A DNA stretch of 45,758 nucleotides from Candidatus Gastranaerophilales bacterium (GCA_944323275.1 CALUSA010000008.1:1-45758), one strand, 5' to 3'. Positions 1 through 8,322 are shown, counted from the stretch's first letter. The notes: generated by a model not told the origin, from the sequence alone. Translations and numbers: made by a program.

Positions 1-317
1 TTTTGCTCATCTTTAATTCTATCAAGAGCAACATAAGCAGGGTAATAGACTTCTTTGTTCATAAAGTTTTGAACCGTACTGTTTTTTAACATTTTTCTAT
101 TACAGCAAGCACAGTGAAGTTCTAGCTCTCTTGGATCGTGTACAAATGGAGAACCGATGCATTCAGGAGTTCTTTTAAATGAAACAGTATCAGCATTTGG
201 CTGTTGATTAATTTTGACAGGGTTACTACTGCAGCTTGAAGAATAACAAACATTCAGATTGTTTGCCACAAGTGCCCTTTTATAAAATAATCCTGAATGT
301 ATTGCCGTTATATTCAT
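1..317 (-). CDS. Hypothetical protein, 3' part cut off by the window edge
   Basis: An open frame starts with ATG at 317 on the minus strand and runs without a stop to base 1, giving about 105 residues of an unfinished protein. The N-terminus is not a clear signal peptide. Near residue 46 is the short stretch DTVSFKR, and near residue 72 is a CACCNRKM motif that could bind metal. It lies downstream of the activase gene but is separated from it by a strong terminator, so it probably has its own promoter. I do not recognise the family. Too little is visible to give a function. Confidence 0.6.
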   Translation of the reverse strand, partial: MNITAIHSGLFYKRALVANNLNVCYSSSCSSNPVKINQQPNADTVSFKRTPECIGSPFVHDPRELELHCACCNRKMLKNSTVQNFMNKEVYYPAYVALDRIKDEQ

Positions 318-376
318 ATTGTATTAATATCCCTGATTAATTTTTTTTGCTGATTTGTAACCCTTTGTTAATAGAA

Positions 377-408
377 AAAAGGGACACCGTTTAACCGGTA
401 TCCCTTTT
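377..408 (-). terminator. Rho-independent terminator after the activase gene
   Basis: An imperfect hairpin (AAAAGGGA-ACCG arm with one mismatch) lies 10 bases past the stop codon of the gene at 418-1422. Read on the minus strand it is followed by a run of T. Confidence 0.75.
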
Positions 409-417
409 GAATCTGTT

Positions 418-1422
418 TTATGAAATATCCCATCTGCCGCAGGTTCCGCCCCATCTGGCAATGATATTACCCTTGATATCTTTAATATCTTTCGGGTGTT
501 CGGCAGGCATTTCACCTTCCACAATCGTGATAACCTCGCAGTTATTTGAACATCCGTTGCACTGATTGGTAATCGAGTTAAAATGCATATTCCCGACTTC
601 CCAGCCTTTAAATTTAGTTTTGTTATCCGTGTACTGATGATTTTCCATAGCCAGAAGTGCTGCACCTATTGCACCCATTGTCTGATGGTTTTCAGGAACA
701 ACAACTTTTGTGCCGAGAGCTTCTTCAAAAGCTTTTACCATACCTGAATTAGTGGCAACACCGCCCTGGAATGAAACAGTAGGAAGCAATTCTTTACCCA
801 GAGCAAGATTGCTTAAATAATTTCTGACAAGTGCCTGACACAGACCGTATAATAAATCTTCAACAGGATAACCAAGCTGCTGCTTGTGAATTAAATCACT
901 TTCCGCAAAAACGCCGCATCTGCCGGCAATACGTGCAGGGTTTGTTGATTTAAGAGCAGTTTCACCGAATTCTTCTATCGGAACATTCAAACGATTAGCC
1001 TGCTGGTCAAGAAAACTGCCTGTACCTGCTGCACAAACCGTATTCATTGCAAAGTCTGTTACAATACCATCTCTTAAAATAATTATTTTGCTGTCCTGAC
1101 CGCCGATTTCAAGAATAGTCTGAACACCGGGGACATAAGTGCTTGCAGCAACGGCATGGGCAGTAATTTCATTTTTAATAACATCAGCACCGACAAGTGC
1201 ACCGGCAAGATTTCTTCCGCTGCCGGTTGTCCCCACACCTTGAATATTGTATTCACAAATAGCTTTTTTAAGCAATTCACGCATACCTGTTTGAACTGCT
1301 ATAACAGGTTTACCTGCAGTTCTCAACATATAACTGTCAACATATTTGCCTGTTTCATCAACCAGAGCAAGTTTTGTTGTTACAGAACCTACGTCAATCC
1401 CTAAATATACATTTAACGACAT
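418..1422 (-). CDS. 2-hydroxyacyl-CoA dehydratase-type activase (BadF/BadG/BcrA/HgdC ATPase family)
   Basis: This 334-residue protein is an ASKHA-fold ATPase that, in its family, drives ATP-dependent single-electron transfer to a partner enzyme such as 2-hydroxyglutaryl-CoA dehydratase. The phosphate-binding start GIDVGSVTTK is at residues 9-18. The two cysteines expected to hold the [4Fe-4S] cluster at the dimer interface are present: C130 in VCAAGTGSF and C169 in GRCGVFAE. Beyond the usual domain there is an extra C-terminal Cys group, QCNGCSNNC (288-295), plus GGTCGRW near the end. The length fits single-domain activases, not the long fused forms. A GAGGGA ribosome site precedes ATG 1422. 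No dehydratase subunit is visible nearby, so the partner must be encoded elsewhere. The family call is firm; the substrate is unknown. Confidence 0.9.
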   Translation of the reverse strand: MSLNVYLGIDVGSVTTKLALVDETGKYVDSYMLRTAGKPVIAVQTGMRELLKKAICEYNIQGVGTTGSGRNLAGALVGADVIKNEITAHAVAASTYVPGVQTILEIGGQDSKIIILRDGIVTDFAMNTVCAAGTGSFLDQQANRLNVPIEEFGETALKSTNPARIAGRCGVFAESDLIHKQQLGYPVEDLLYGLCQALVRNYLSNLALGKELLPTVSFQGGVATNSGMVKAFEEALGTKVVVPENHQTMGAIGAALLAMENHQYTDNKTKFKGWEVGNMHFNSITNQCNGCSNNCEVITIVEGEMPAEHPKDIKDIKGNIIARWGGTCGRWDIS

Positions 1423-1540
1423 TTTTTCCCTCTCTTTTATTAAATTCTATATTAACCAAAACAAAGAGTTATTTCAAATCTTTATTTTTAAGTATAAAAA
1501 GAATATAATCATTTTGTGAAATATTAATGCTGAGGATTTT

Positions 1541-2137
1541 ATGGATTTTTCAAAAGGAGTATTATTTGACCCCGGATATTCAAAATTTATAATACCGTTT
1601 TCCCCTAACATTGATGCGGCGCATAATATGCTGTTTTCCATAAAAGCACCGCACCAGAGAAAATTCAAATTCAGAACAATGTATCCGCAGCTTTTAAAAC
1701 TCCTTGAACAAAATGTTTCTTTTTATCTCGGATGTCTTTTATGGGCGGTATTTATAACACAAAACTTTAAAGATTCCCCGAAAGAAATTCTAAACAATTC
1801 CTTTATCGGAAAAACCGTAAATGAAGAAGAAATGCTCTTTGAAGTGAATTATGCAATAAATTACATTGATAAATTAAAAAAAGACTGTCTTTATTACCTA
1901 GGCACAAAATGCAACCTGCCCGAGGATTGGACAGAAGTTATGACAGTTTATAAAGAATTTTTGACCATCAATAACTTCCTTGTTAATGCAGCAACCACTG
2001 TGGATATAAAAATCCCCGAACAAATTAAAATACCGTCAAAAGAAGAATTGTCAAAAATTCTGGAAACTATTGAAACAGTTCTGAAAACAGGAGAACTCAA
2101 AGAACTGTTTAAAGTTAAAAACTTTATTTTGCTTTAA
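1541..2137 (+). CDS. Hypothetical protein, 198 residues
   Basis: The start is ATG 1541, preceded by GAGG about 6 bases upstream. The protein is predicted soluble and mostly helical after about residue 45, with a Lys/Glu/Leu-rich C-terminus. It has no signal peptide; a short hydrophobic stretch FYLGCLLWAVFI near residue 61 is buried-helix-like rather than a clear membrane span. No catalytic motif is evident and I do not recognise the family. It is divergent from the activase gene, with about 118 bases between the two starts, so the two may share a promoter region. Confidence 0.7.
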   Translation: MDFSKGVLFDPGYSKFIIPFSPNIDAAHNMLFSIKAPHQRKFKFRTMYPQLLKLLEQNVSFYLGCLLWAVFITQNFKDSPKEILNNSFIGKTVNEEEMLFEVNYAINYIDKLKKDCLYYLGTKCNLPEDWTEVMTVYKEFLTINNFLVNAATTVDIKIPEQIKIPSKEELSKILETIETVLKTGELKELFKVKNFILL

Positions 2138-2510
2138 AGTCATCACGGGTTGCCTTCTTTTGCTGTTGAGCTGTGGTGAAGCCATTTTGCTCGTTTCGAT
2201 AATCTTTATTCCTGTCAACGGCAAAAGAAGGCAAATCCGCTGTCTTGGATTTACTTTACGCTCGCAGAGTTTCGCATAAAGACATTCTGTCTTAGTATGC
2301 TCAATCTGCTCGCTCACCGGACTGGGTTCACTTTCGTTCACACGGCGTCCGTCCGTAAATCCGCCTCTTGGATTATTGGCGTTCACAAGGTTGTGGACTA
2401 CATTTCAAATTTTTTTTACTAAAAATTTTCCATTCCGCCTACCTTGTTCACATGGCTGTTCGCTCACTTCGTTCGACTACACAGCCGCTCAAAATCCGCT
2501 CCATAACAAA
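2138..2510. repeat. Structured non-coding element with inverted repeats, visibly richer in G+C than its surroundings
   Basis: This gap between two genes has a composition unlike the AT-rich flanks and is full of stem-forming pairs. A 20-base arm at 2150-2169 is matched by its reverse complement at 2215-2234 with one mismatch. Two small hairpins of the same design (AATCC ... GGATT) lie at 2233-2252 and 2357-2375. A third stem, GGCTGT ... ACAGCC, lies around 2452-2485. A minus-strand open frame over 2051-2386 overlaps the neighbouring gene, has no ribosome site and repeats short words, so I treat it as non-coding. It could be a mobile intergenic repeat, a degraded gene or a structured RNA. Confidence 0.55.
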
Positions 2511-2607
2511 TATTACAATATCCTTACAAGGTTAAATATATGAAATAAAAACTTTATGATAAAATAATAAAACGTCACACTATTAAAGTTAAGAAAAGGA
2601 AGATGAA

Positions 2608-3006
2608 TTGACAGAAATTAGTTCTTATAAGCTTGCAAGCGTAATAGCCAGAATACTTGATGACAAGCTTGCAAAAGACATTGCTATTTTAAACATCAGT
2701 AATGTTTCCGTTCTGGCAGATTATTTTGTTATATGTTCCGCTGATACAAACACTCAGGTAAAAGCTCTAACAGGTTACATACGTGACAGAATTAAACATT
2801 TATTTGAGCGAATCCCCTCAGGAGAAGAAAACGATTTAAAAAACAGGTGGAACCTGCTGGACTACGGTGATGTAATTGTTCATATACTGCACAGAGAAGA
2901 AAGAGAAACCTACGCAATAGAAAAATTCTGGTCACATGCTCACAAAATTGAAAGACAGGACTGGGAAGCAGAATCAAAAGAATACTCGGAATACGAAAAC
3001 ATATAA
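2608..3006 (+). CDS. rsfS: Ribosomal silencing factor RsfS (Iojap/YbeB family)
   Basis: The 132-residue protein matches RsfS, which binds ribosomal protein uL14 and blocks joining of the 30S and 50S subunits during starvation. Family features seen are DYFVICSADTNTQVKAL (38-54), WNLLDYGDVIVHI near 81-93 and a C-terminal EKFW segment. The length is typical, with a slightly extended acidic tail. The start is a TTG at 2608: the ATG five bases upstream reads into a stop after two codons, while AAGGAAG lies at the right distance from the TTG. A hairpin follows the stop. In many bacteria rsfS sits with nadD, but here it stands alone. Confidence 0.9.
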   Translation: MTEISSYKLASVIARILDDKLAKDIAILNISNVSVLADYFVICSADTNTQVKALTGYIRDRIKHLFERIPSGEENDLKNRWNLLDYGDVIVHILHREERETYAIEKFWSHAHKIERQDWEAESKEYSEYENI

Positions 3007-3014
3007 ATATTTCA

Positions 3015-3041
3015 AAAGAGGCGTTTAAATAACGCCTCTTT
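3015..3041 (+). terminator. Hairpin terminator after rsfS, possibly bidirectional
   Basis: A perfect 11-base stem AAAGAGGCGTT/AACGCCTCTTT with a five-base loop lies 9 bases past the rsfS stop, facing the convergent gene at 3063-3653. Only a short T run follows on either strand. Confidence 0.7.
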
Positions 3042-3062
3042 CACTTTATGTCATCAGGTTTT

Positions 3063-3653
3063 TCAACAGTTGCATTTGTCCCCTTTTGTAAGTTTTTTAT
3101 ATTCGTCTTTCTGACATTGATTTAACAGTTCCATAAAACATTTTTTATGGTCTTTTTGTTTATCTTTAATTTCTGATTTTAAATCTCTTATTTTTTGTCT
3201 TTGCTCACGTTTTGATTTCCAGCTGCATTTTTCGCATTTCATCTTTTCAAGTTTGGCTTTTTCCTGCTTGCAGCATATTTTTAACGGCGCAATTTCATCA
3301 AAAAACTTTTCATCAATACATTTACCTTTTACTCTTTGTTCCTGACTCAAGCCCAATTTAGTATAAATTTCACACCTTTTTTCAAAATATTTTATCTTCC
3401 ATTCCTGCACTTCTTCACAGGAATTAAAAACAGGTGCACTGGCACAATTGCAATCTGTTTTGCCACAGGTAGGACAAGGGTCTTTTTTATCTTCACAAGA
3501 TTGCGTACACGGCGAAGATACAGGGCACACAACAGGTACTATTGAAGCCTGTGATTGTGACGGGATAGATGCCGATGACGGTACGGGTGCTGCGACAGCA
3601 CTTAAAACAGAGCATAACATAGCAGCGCAAAGGGTGATTGCAGTTTTTTTCAT
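3063..3653 (-). CDS. Secreted Cys- and Lys-rich protein, Spy/CpxP (LTXXQ)-like
   Basis: The 196-residue product begins with a clear signal peptide (MKKTAITLCAAMLCSVLSAVAA), so it should be periplasmic or surface-exposed. A Ser/Pro/Val-rich linker follows, then a Cys-rich patch with CPTCGKTDCNC (about residues 60-70), then a helical, strongly basic half. In that half GLSQEQRVKGK and later LLNQCQKDEYKKL resemble the paired motifs of Spy/CpxP-type proteins, which are periplasmic chaperones or metal-stress sensors. The cysteines make it unlike classical Spy. ATG 3653 has AAGGAG upstream. A neighbouring Fur-type regulator makes a metal-related role attractive, but that is inference. Family assignment is tentative. 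Confidence 0.65.
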   Translation of the reverse strand: MKKTAITLCAAMLCSVLSAVAAPVPSSASIPSQSQASIVPVVCPVSSPCTQSCEDKKDPCPTCGKTDCNCASAPVFNSCEEVQEWKIKYFEKRCEIYTKLGLSQEQRVKGKCIDEKFFDEIAPLKICCKQEKAKLEKMKCEKCSWKSKREQRQKIRDLKSEIKDKQKDHKKCFMELLNQCQKDEYKKLTKGDKCNC

Positions 3654-3699
3654 ATAATTCTCCTTAATTTTTAAATAACCTTTGTTATTTATACAGTTA

Positions 3700-3727
3700 A
3701 TTATAGAAAATGCATCACGACAGTAAA
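3700..3727 (-). promoter_or_regulatory. Sigma-70-type promoter for the secreted Cys-rich protein
   Basis: On the minus strand TTTACT and a perfect TATAAT are separated by 16 bases. The predicted start lies about 40 bases before ATG 3653. Confidence 0.5.
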
Positions 3728-3765
3728 CAACACCATGGCAGGGTCTGTCAGGCTATTTTTTATTT

Positions 3766-4194
3766 TTATTTATCCTTATGTGCACAATTTTCGCACTCGC
3801 CGTAAAGTTCAAATTTATGTCCTGTTATATTGAACCCTGTTTTATCTTCAATTTCTTTTTCCAGTTCTTTTACGGGACAGTCATCTATGGGTATCATCTT
3901 TTTACACTTTACACATATCATATAATGATGATGTGTATGTGAATCTTTTACAATTTCATACAAGGCTTTATTGTCGTCAAGAGTTGTTACTTTATGCGCA
4001 ATATTAAGATTAACAAGTTTTTCAATAATTCTATACACAGTGGACAGTGAAATTTTACTGTTGGTTTTTCTTATATTTTCATAAATATCTTCCACAGCCA
4101 TTGGTGCAGATTGTTTCTGCAGCAGAGCAATAACCTCATCTCTGTTTTTTGATGTTCTTAATCCTTTAAGCTTTTCAGGAATACTCTTTTGCAT
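3766..4194 (-). CDS. Fur-family metal- or peroxide-responsive transcription repressor
   Basis: The 142-residue protein has the Fur layout: an N-terminal winged helix with the recognition part SLSTVYRIIEKL (49-60), then a dimerisation domain with the regulatory HTHHHYMICVKC stretch. Two CxxC pairs, C94/C97 and C134/C137, would hold the structural zinc. The family represses genes using Fe2+, Zn2+, Mn2+ or haem/peroxide signals; the sequence alone does not decide between Fur, PerR and Zur. The His-rich HTHHH just before the first CxxC is typical of the sensory site. It is transcribed leftward, towards the Cys-rich secreted protein, 112 bases away. Confidence 0.9.
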   Translation of the reverse strand: MQKSIPEKLKGLRTSKNRDEVIALLQKQSAPMAVEDIYENIRKTNSKISLSTVYRIIEKLVNLNIAHKVTTLDDNKALYEIVKDSHTHHHYMICVKCKKMIPIDDCPVKELEKEIEDKTGFNITGHKFELYGECENCAHKDK

Positions 4195-4268
4195 TTTACC
4201 TCTGCCCTGTGTATTACAAAAATTTTAGCACATATTTTTTAACAATGCTGTGTCAAAAAATTAACTAA

Positions 4269-5363
4269 CTATCGAAGCCCTGGATAAAGCCCGTAAAAAA
4301 CACTTTCAGCAAAATTTGTCCAGTTAATTTGCTTTGCGGTTTGTTGTGCATTTTGTATAAGTTCTTCAAGATTATCTTTTTTAGACATAACTTCTTCTAT
4401 TTTTTTTGCAAGACTTTTTGCAGGCTCTTTTGCATCAAATACAAACCCGTTTTCTCCGTCTTTTATAATGTCGGTTGCACCTACATTTGAACCGGCTATA
4501 ACAGGAATAGAGCATAACATGCCTTCCGGTACAATTCTGTCAAAGGCTTCATAATTGCCGGCACAAACCAGACAATCAATTGTTTTATAAAATTCATTAA
4601 TATCTTTTTGATACGGCAGCAAATCAACATATTTTGTAAGATTAAAAAATTTAAGATAAAGTTGTAAAACTTTTTGTTTAGTATAATTAGGGTTTATTAT
4701 TCTTACCCTCAACTGTTGCGAAGAATATTTTTTCTTCAATATTCTCAATGCATTCAAGATATTATACCCGCCTTTTAGTCCAAAATCACAGGTTATTGCC
4801 CCAAGAGTAAATACTTTATTATTCTTGTGTGACTGACAATTTAACAAATTTTCACTATTTATACCGGGATATGCCACAATTATACTTTCCGGATTAACGC
4901 CGCAATTTTCTACATAATCCTGTTTAAGATAATTGGAAACAACAACCGTTTTGGGACAGTTTCTGTAGTAATTTTTTTCATGTTCTATTTGTTTTTTATA
5001 CTTACAATGCAATAACTTTCTATAAAATATATTAGGAACCATTGCTATCTTTTGTATTATAGAAACGTTATGGAAAATATTACAGGTAAAAGACAATCCC
5101 ATGCTATCCGTTAAAATATAATCATAATCGTCTGTATTAACAATCTGCTTTATTTCTTCTTCAATAGGAAATTTACATTTAAATTTTTTTGCAGAGTATG
5201 TTTTTGTCAGTCCATAAACGTTATCAACGTCTTTTGCGTATGCAGAATGTTTATAATACGTAAACAAATCAATTTTGATATCATGCTGCCTGCAAAGCTT
5301 TATCAAATCTTCTATATAATCAGGAACAAACTCCCACTCAATTATACCGAGCCTTTTTTTCAA
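4269..5363 (-). CDS. Glycosyltransferase, GT-B fold, family 4-like
   Basis: The 364-residue protein shows the second half of a GT4 enzyme clearly: VVVSNYLKQDY (acceptor-domain end), then VAYPGIN, and the donor-site stretch NYEAFDRIVPEGML with its E-x7-E motif, followed by IPVIAGSNVGATDIIKDGENGF. Enzymes of this type transfer a sugar from a nucleotide donor to a growing glycan in the cytoplasm or at the membrane face. The N-terminal half is more diverged and begins KKRLGIIEWEFVPDY. No membrane span is seen. The gene stands alone, so the acceptor is unknown; envelope polysaccharide is the usual context. Confidence 0.85.
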   Translation of the reverse strand: MKKRLGIIEWEFVPDYIEDLIKLCRQHDIKIDLFTYYKHSAYAKDVDNVYGLTKTYSAKKFKCKFPIEEEIKQIVNTDDYDYILTDSMGLSFTCNIFHNVSIIQKIAMVPNIFYRKLLHCKYKKQIEHEKNYYRNCPKTVVVSNYLKQDYVENCGVNPESIIVAYPGINSENLLNCQSHKNNKVFTLGAITCDFGLKGGYNILNALRILKKKYSSQQLRVRIINPNYTKQKVLQLYLKFFNLTKYVDLLPYQKDINEFYKTIDCLVCAGNYEAFDRIVPEGMLCSIPVIAGSNVGATDIIKDGENGFVFDAKEPAKSLAKKIEEVMSKKDNLEELIQNAQQTAKQINWTNFAESVFYGLYPGLR

Positions 5364-5603
5364 ATTTTATTCCTCTGTTTAAATAATACGACTGTACAAT
5401 TATAAAATATCAACATGCTAAAAACAATGTTACCGGCACAGGTTAAAGTCTTTCCTTTTCCCGAATAAATAACTAAAATATTAAAATTTCCATTAATAAG
5501 GTGATTTATTCTGTTTCAAATTTTGTAAAAATGATAATATCCACCCCAACAATTGTCCGGAACATGCAACATATTCCGGCTGAAAAGAGAGAGTTTAAGT
5601 ATT
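5364..5603. other. Intergenic region between the glycosyltransferase and a small ORF, with a hairpin at 5557-5579
   Basis: Most of this stretch is plain AT-rich sequence that probably holds promoters for both directions. The one structure is a 10-base stem with a three-base loop at 5557-5579 (CCGGAACATG arm, one mismatch). It has no T run on either side, so it does not look like a terminator; it would lie in the 5' leader of the small ORF at 5604. Confidence 0.45.
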
Positions 5604-5726
5604 ATGAATTTGAATGAAGAATGCCTTTTAAAGTATTTGCAAAATCCCGAAGAATTATTTGACCTTACTGCATTTTTGCTGGAATTCAATCAGGATTATA
5701 CAGTTAGTGCAAGTCTTGAAGTTTAG
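5604..5726 (+). CDS. Possible 40-residue small protein
   Basis: An ATG at 5604 opens a 40-codon frame that ends in TAG at 5726. The product is acidic (begins MNLNEECLLKYLQNPEE, ends SASLEV) and reads like coding sequence rather than chance. A weak GAGAG lies about 10 bases upstream. It could be a small protein, a leader peptide for the cyclase gene that starts 78 bases later, or the remains of a longer gene. I do not recognise it. Confidence 0.35.
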   Translation: MNLNEECLLKYLQNPEELFDLTAFLLEFNQDYTVSASLEV

Positions 5727-5804
5727 ACATATATAAAAATTCCGGCTATTATACAATTAAAATTATTATTGACCCCAGTAAAGGAAAAACGGAGTCCTAA
5801 AACC

Positions 5805-7658
5805 ATGGAAAAAATTAAAGAATATCTCAAAGACAAAACGTTTTTAAAATACCTTTTATACAGTATCTATATTATTATAACAACCGGTTTATTATTCATT
5901 TTTTTAGGAAACCCGTCTATAAGAAGCTTTTTTGGAATTATTGAAAACAAAACTTTTGATATCCGGCAAAGCGTTCTTGCTTCATATAAAAAAGTAAACA
6001 AAAATATTGTTATTCTCTCTGTTGATGAACAAAGCTATGAATACCTTCTTGATAAATACGGCGAATGGCCAATATCCCGTAACATATATGCGGATATAAT
6101 CACTTATCTGGAAAAACAAAATCCGGCAATTGTTGCTTTTGATCTTATGTTTGTTAAATCCTTAAAAAGCAGCAATGACGCTGATAATAAACTGGCAAAA
6201 AATATTGCAAAATATGACAATGTTCTGACTTCAATTAACTTTGACAACCAGTCCTTTGCTTTAAGAAAACCGGTTGATCTACCTGAAGTATTAAAAGCAA
6301 AAGTTGTTAACGAATCAGATATTAATCTGAAAAATGATTATTTTACATTTTCCAACTGCAGAGCAATTATTAACCAAATACTCACAACCACTCCTAATAT
6401 AGGACATATAAACTTTGTGCGTGACGAAGACGGTATCGCCAGATATTTACCGCCGTTTGTTACATATAAAGGTGATTTTTATCCGCACCTTGCACTTAAA
6501 GTTGCATTAAAATATCTTGAAAAAACTGAAAATCTTAAACTCGACGAGTTTAAAATAAACAAAAAAGGAGAAATGCTTCTTGCCGACAGGACAATTCCTC
6601 TTACCTACGACGGAACTGCTGTTTTAAACTGGTATGGACCGAGCGGTATAAATAATCACAACACATTTGAGTACATACCTTTATGGAAAGTTGAAAAAAG
6701 TATTTATGAAAATGTAAAACTTTTCCCTGAAAATTATTTTAAAAACAAAATCATATATATTGGTACAAGCGCAACCTCTCTTTTTGACCTGAAAAGCGTT
6801 CCTACTGACAGAATCTTCCCCGGAGTTGAAATTCACACAACATTTGTAAACAATGTTCTTGATAACAACTTTATTAAAAGAGTTCCGCCTGTATGCGACA
6901 TATTAATCAGTCTTTTGCTAAGTTTATTTGTAGGCTTGATTGTAATAAGAAGCGAATCTACGGTTATATCTTCAGTTATCGCCATTTTAACGGCAATTAT
7001 ATATATAATTTTATCTACTGTTCTTATGCTTTATTTCAATCTGTGGACAGGTATAGTATTTGAAATAACTTCTATACTACTGGTATTTATTGCCTGCTAT
7101 CTTGCCAAATACATCCTTAAATCAAGAGATTTAGAATATACTTATGCTCTTGCAACAACAGACGGTTTGACAGAACTATACAACCACAGATATTTCCAGG
7201 AACACATGCTGCAGGGTATAGAAACAGGTAAAAGATACGATAGACCCTTTTCTTTAATAATGATTGATATTGACTTCTTTAAAAAATTCAATGATACATA
7301 CGGACACCAGTCAGGTGATGCTGTTTTAAGACAGGTGGCTCAAATTCTTAAAAAGAATGTAAGAAGTTCTGATATTGTTTGCCGTTACGGGGGAGAAGAA
7401 ATGTCCATTATCCTTACCAATACGGATAACGAAAGCGCAATATTCACCGCTGAAAAAATATGCAAAGCAGTAAGCGCACATCCTTTAAAACTTGTTAACG
7501 GAAATGATGTGCAGGTAACAATAAGCCTTGGTGTATCAACATACCCGCAACACGGACAGACCCCGCAAGAATTGATTAAATACGCTGATGACTGTCTTTA
7601 TATTGCCAAAGAAAACGGAAGAAATCAGGTAGGCAAAAAACCGGAAGCTAATTGTTAA
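5805..7658 (+). CDS. Membrane diguanylate cyclase with a CHASE2 sensor domain
   Basis: The protein makes cyclic-di-GMP from GTP under control of an extracytoplasmic sensor. A membrane span lies near residues 17-37, then a CHASE2 domain (VDEQSYEYL, GEWPISRNIYADI, AFDLMF; about 38-360), then three spans (about 365-436) and a GGDEF domain. The active site reads RYGGEEM (GGEEM at 529-533), with Met in place of the usual Phe, a mild change; catalytic Glu residues and MIDIDFFKKFND are intact. The inhibitory site RSSD lies five residues before it. I chose ATG 5805 because GGAG sits 10 bases upstream; an in-frame TTG at 5769 has no ribosome site. The ligand sensed by CHASE2 is unknown. Confidence 0.92.
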   Translation: MEKIKEYLKDKTFLKYLLYSIYIIITTGLLFIFLGNPSIRSFFGIIENKTFDIRQSVLASYKKVNKNIVILSVDEQSYEYLLDKYGEWPISRNIYADIITYLEKQNPAIVAFDLMFVKSLKSSNDADNKLAKNIAKYDNVLTSINFDNQSFALRKPVDLPEVLKAKVVNESDINLKNDYFTFSNCRAIINQILTTTPNIGHINFVRDEDGIARYLPPFVTYKGDFYPHLALKVALKYLEKTENLKLDEFKINKKGEMLLADRTIPLTYDGTAVLNWYGPSGINNHNTFEYIPLWKVEKSIYENVKLFPENYFKNKIIYIGTSATSLFDLKSVPTDRIFPGVEIHTTFVNNVLDNNFIKRVPPVCDILISLLLSLFVGLIVIRSESTVISSVIAILTAIIYIILSTVLMLYFNLWTGIVFEITSILLVFIACYLAKYILKSRDLEYTYALATTDGLTELYNHRYFQEHMLQGIETGKRYDRPFSLIMIDIDFFKKFNDTYGHQSGDAVLRQVAQILKKNVRSSDIVCRYGGEEMSIILTNTDNESAIFTAEKICKAVSAHPLKLVNGNDVQVTISLGVSTYPQHGQTPQELIKYADDCLYIAKENGRNQVGKKPEANC

Positions 7659-7749
7659 TTTTTGGTTAAAAAATAAAGAGCAACTTAAAAAAAGAGCAAT
7701 AATATAGGTGTTGAAAGAAAGAATAATTGAAAACCGAAAGGAGAAAATT

Positions 7750-8205
7750 ATGAGATTCTTAATAAAAAAAACACCTGATACTTTTTTGAAAACAGTAAAT
7801 GATGAAATCAGTTCAATTTTAAACAGAAACTTTGGCAGCCTGTATCCTGAATACGGGTATTCGGAAGACCCGGATAAATTAATAATGCCTGTTGAAATTA
7901 AAGAAAAAGAAGACCGCTTTGAAATTAAAGCAGAGCTTCCGGGTATTAAAAAAGAAGATTTAGATATTGATATGGATAAATCTCACATCACTATCAATGC
8001 TAAAAAAGAAGAAGAAAAAGAAGAAAATACCAAAACCTATAAAAAATCAGAATTTCAATACGGTGAATTTTCAAGAACAGTTTACTTCTCTGAAGAAATT
8101 GATACAGAAAACACCAGAGCAAAACTTGAACACGGTGTATTAAAAATCGATGCACCTAAAATGAAAAAAGAAAATAACAACAATAAAAAACTTGTCGTAG
8201 AGTAA
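7750..8205 (+). CDS. Small heat shock protein, Hsp20/alpha-crystallin family
   Basis: The 151-residue chaperone holds unfolded proteins in a refoldable state without ATP. The alpha-crystallin domain spans about residues 45-140: VEIKEKEDRFEIKAELPGIKKED, then FSRTVYF, then the conserved EHGVLKIDAPK. The C-terminus is Asn/Lys-rich (KKENNNNKKLVVE) and ends in an LVVE that stands where the IxI/V anchor normally is. ATG 7750 is preferred because AAAGGAG lies just upstream; the frame extends further up to a GTG at 7708 with no ribosome site. A good terminator follows. No CIRCE element was seen upstream. Confidence 0.92.
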   Translation: MRFLIKKTPDTFLKTVNDEISSILNRNFGSLYPEYGYSEDPDKLIMPVEIKEKEDRFEIKAELPGIKKEDLDIDMDKSHITINAKKEEEKEENTKTYKKSEFQYGEFSRTVYFSEEIDTENTRAKLEHGVLKIDAPKMKKENNNNKKLVVE

Positions 8206-8230
8206 TCCATCTATCCATAAATTTTAATAA

Positions 8231-8263
8231 TACCCTGTCCTGTTACAAGGACAGGGTTATTTT
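8231..8263 (+). terminator. Rho-independent terminator after hsp20
   Basis: ACCCTGTCC and GGACAGGGT form a stem around an 8-base loop, followed by a T-rich tail. Confidence 0.85.
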
Positions 8264-8322
8264 ATATTTTAAACTCCTCACAGGTTATGTTATTAAGCAA
8301 AACAAACCTCAAAACAAAAACT

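Noticed and set aside
2051..2386. Minus-strand ORF of 111 codons over the end of the 198-residue gene and the following gap
   Set aside because: It overlaps a better gene, has no ribosome site, and its frame follows the inverted-repeat element; more likely part of a structured or repeated non-coding region.
2452..2485. CRISPR-like or short tandem repeats
   Set aside because: The repeated words are arms of single hairpins; no regularly spaced direct repeats exist here or elsewhere in the window.
7708..7749. Upstream GTG start for the Hsp20 gene
   Set aside because: No ribosome site before it, whereas AAAGGAG stands right before ATG 7750 and the family N-terminus fits the shorter form.
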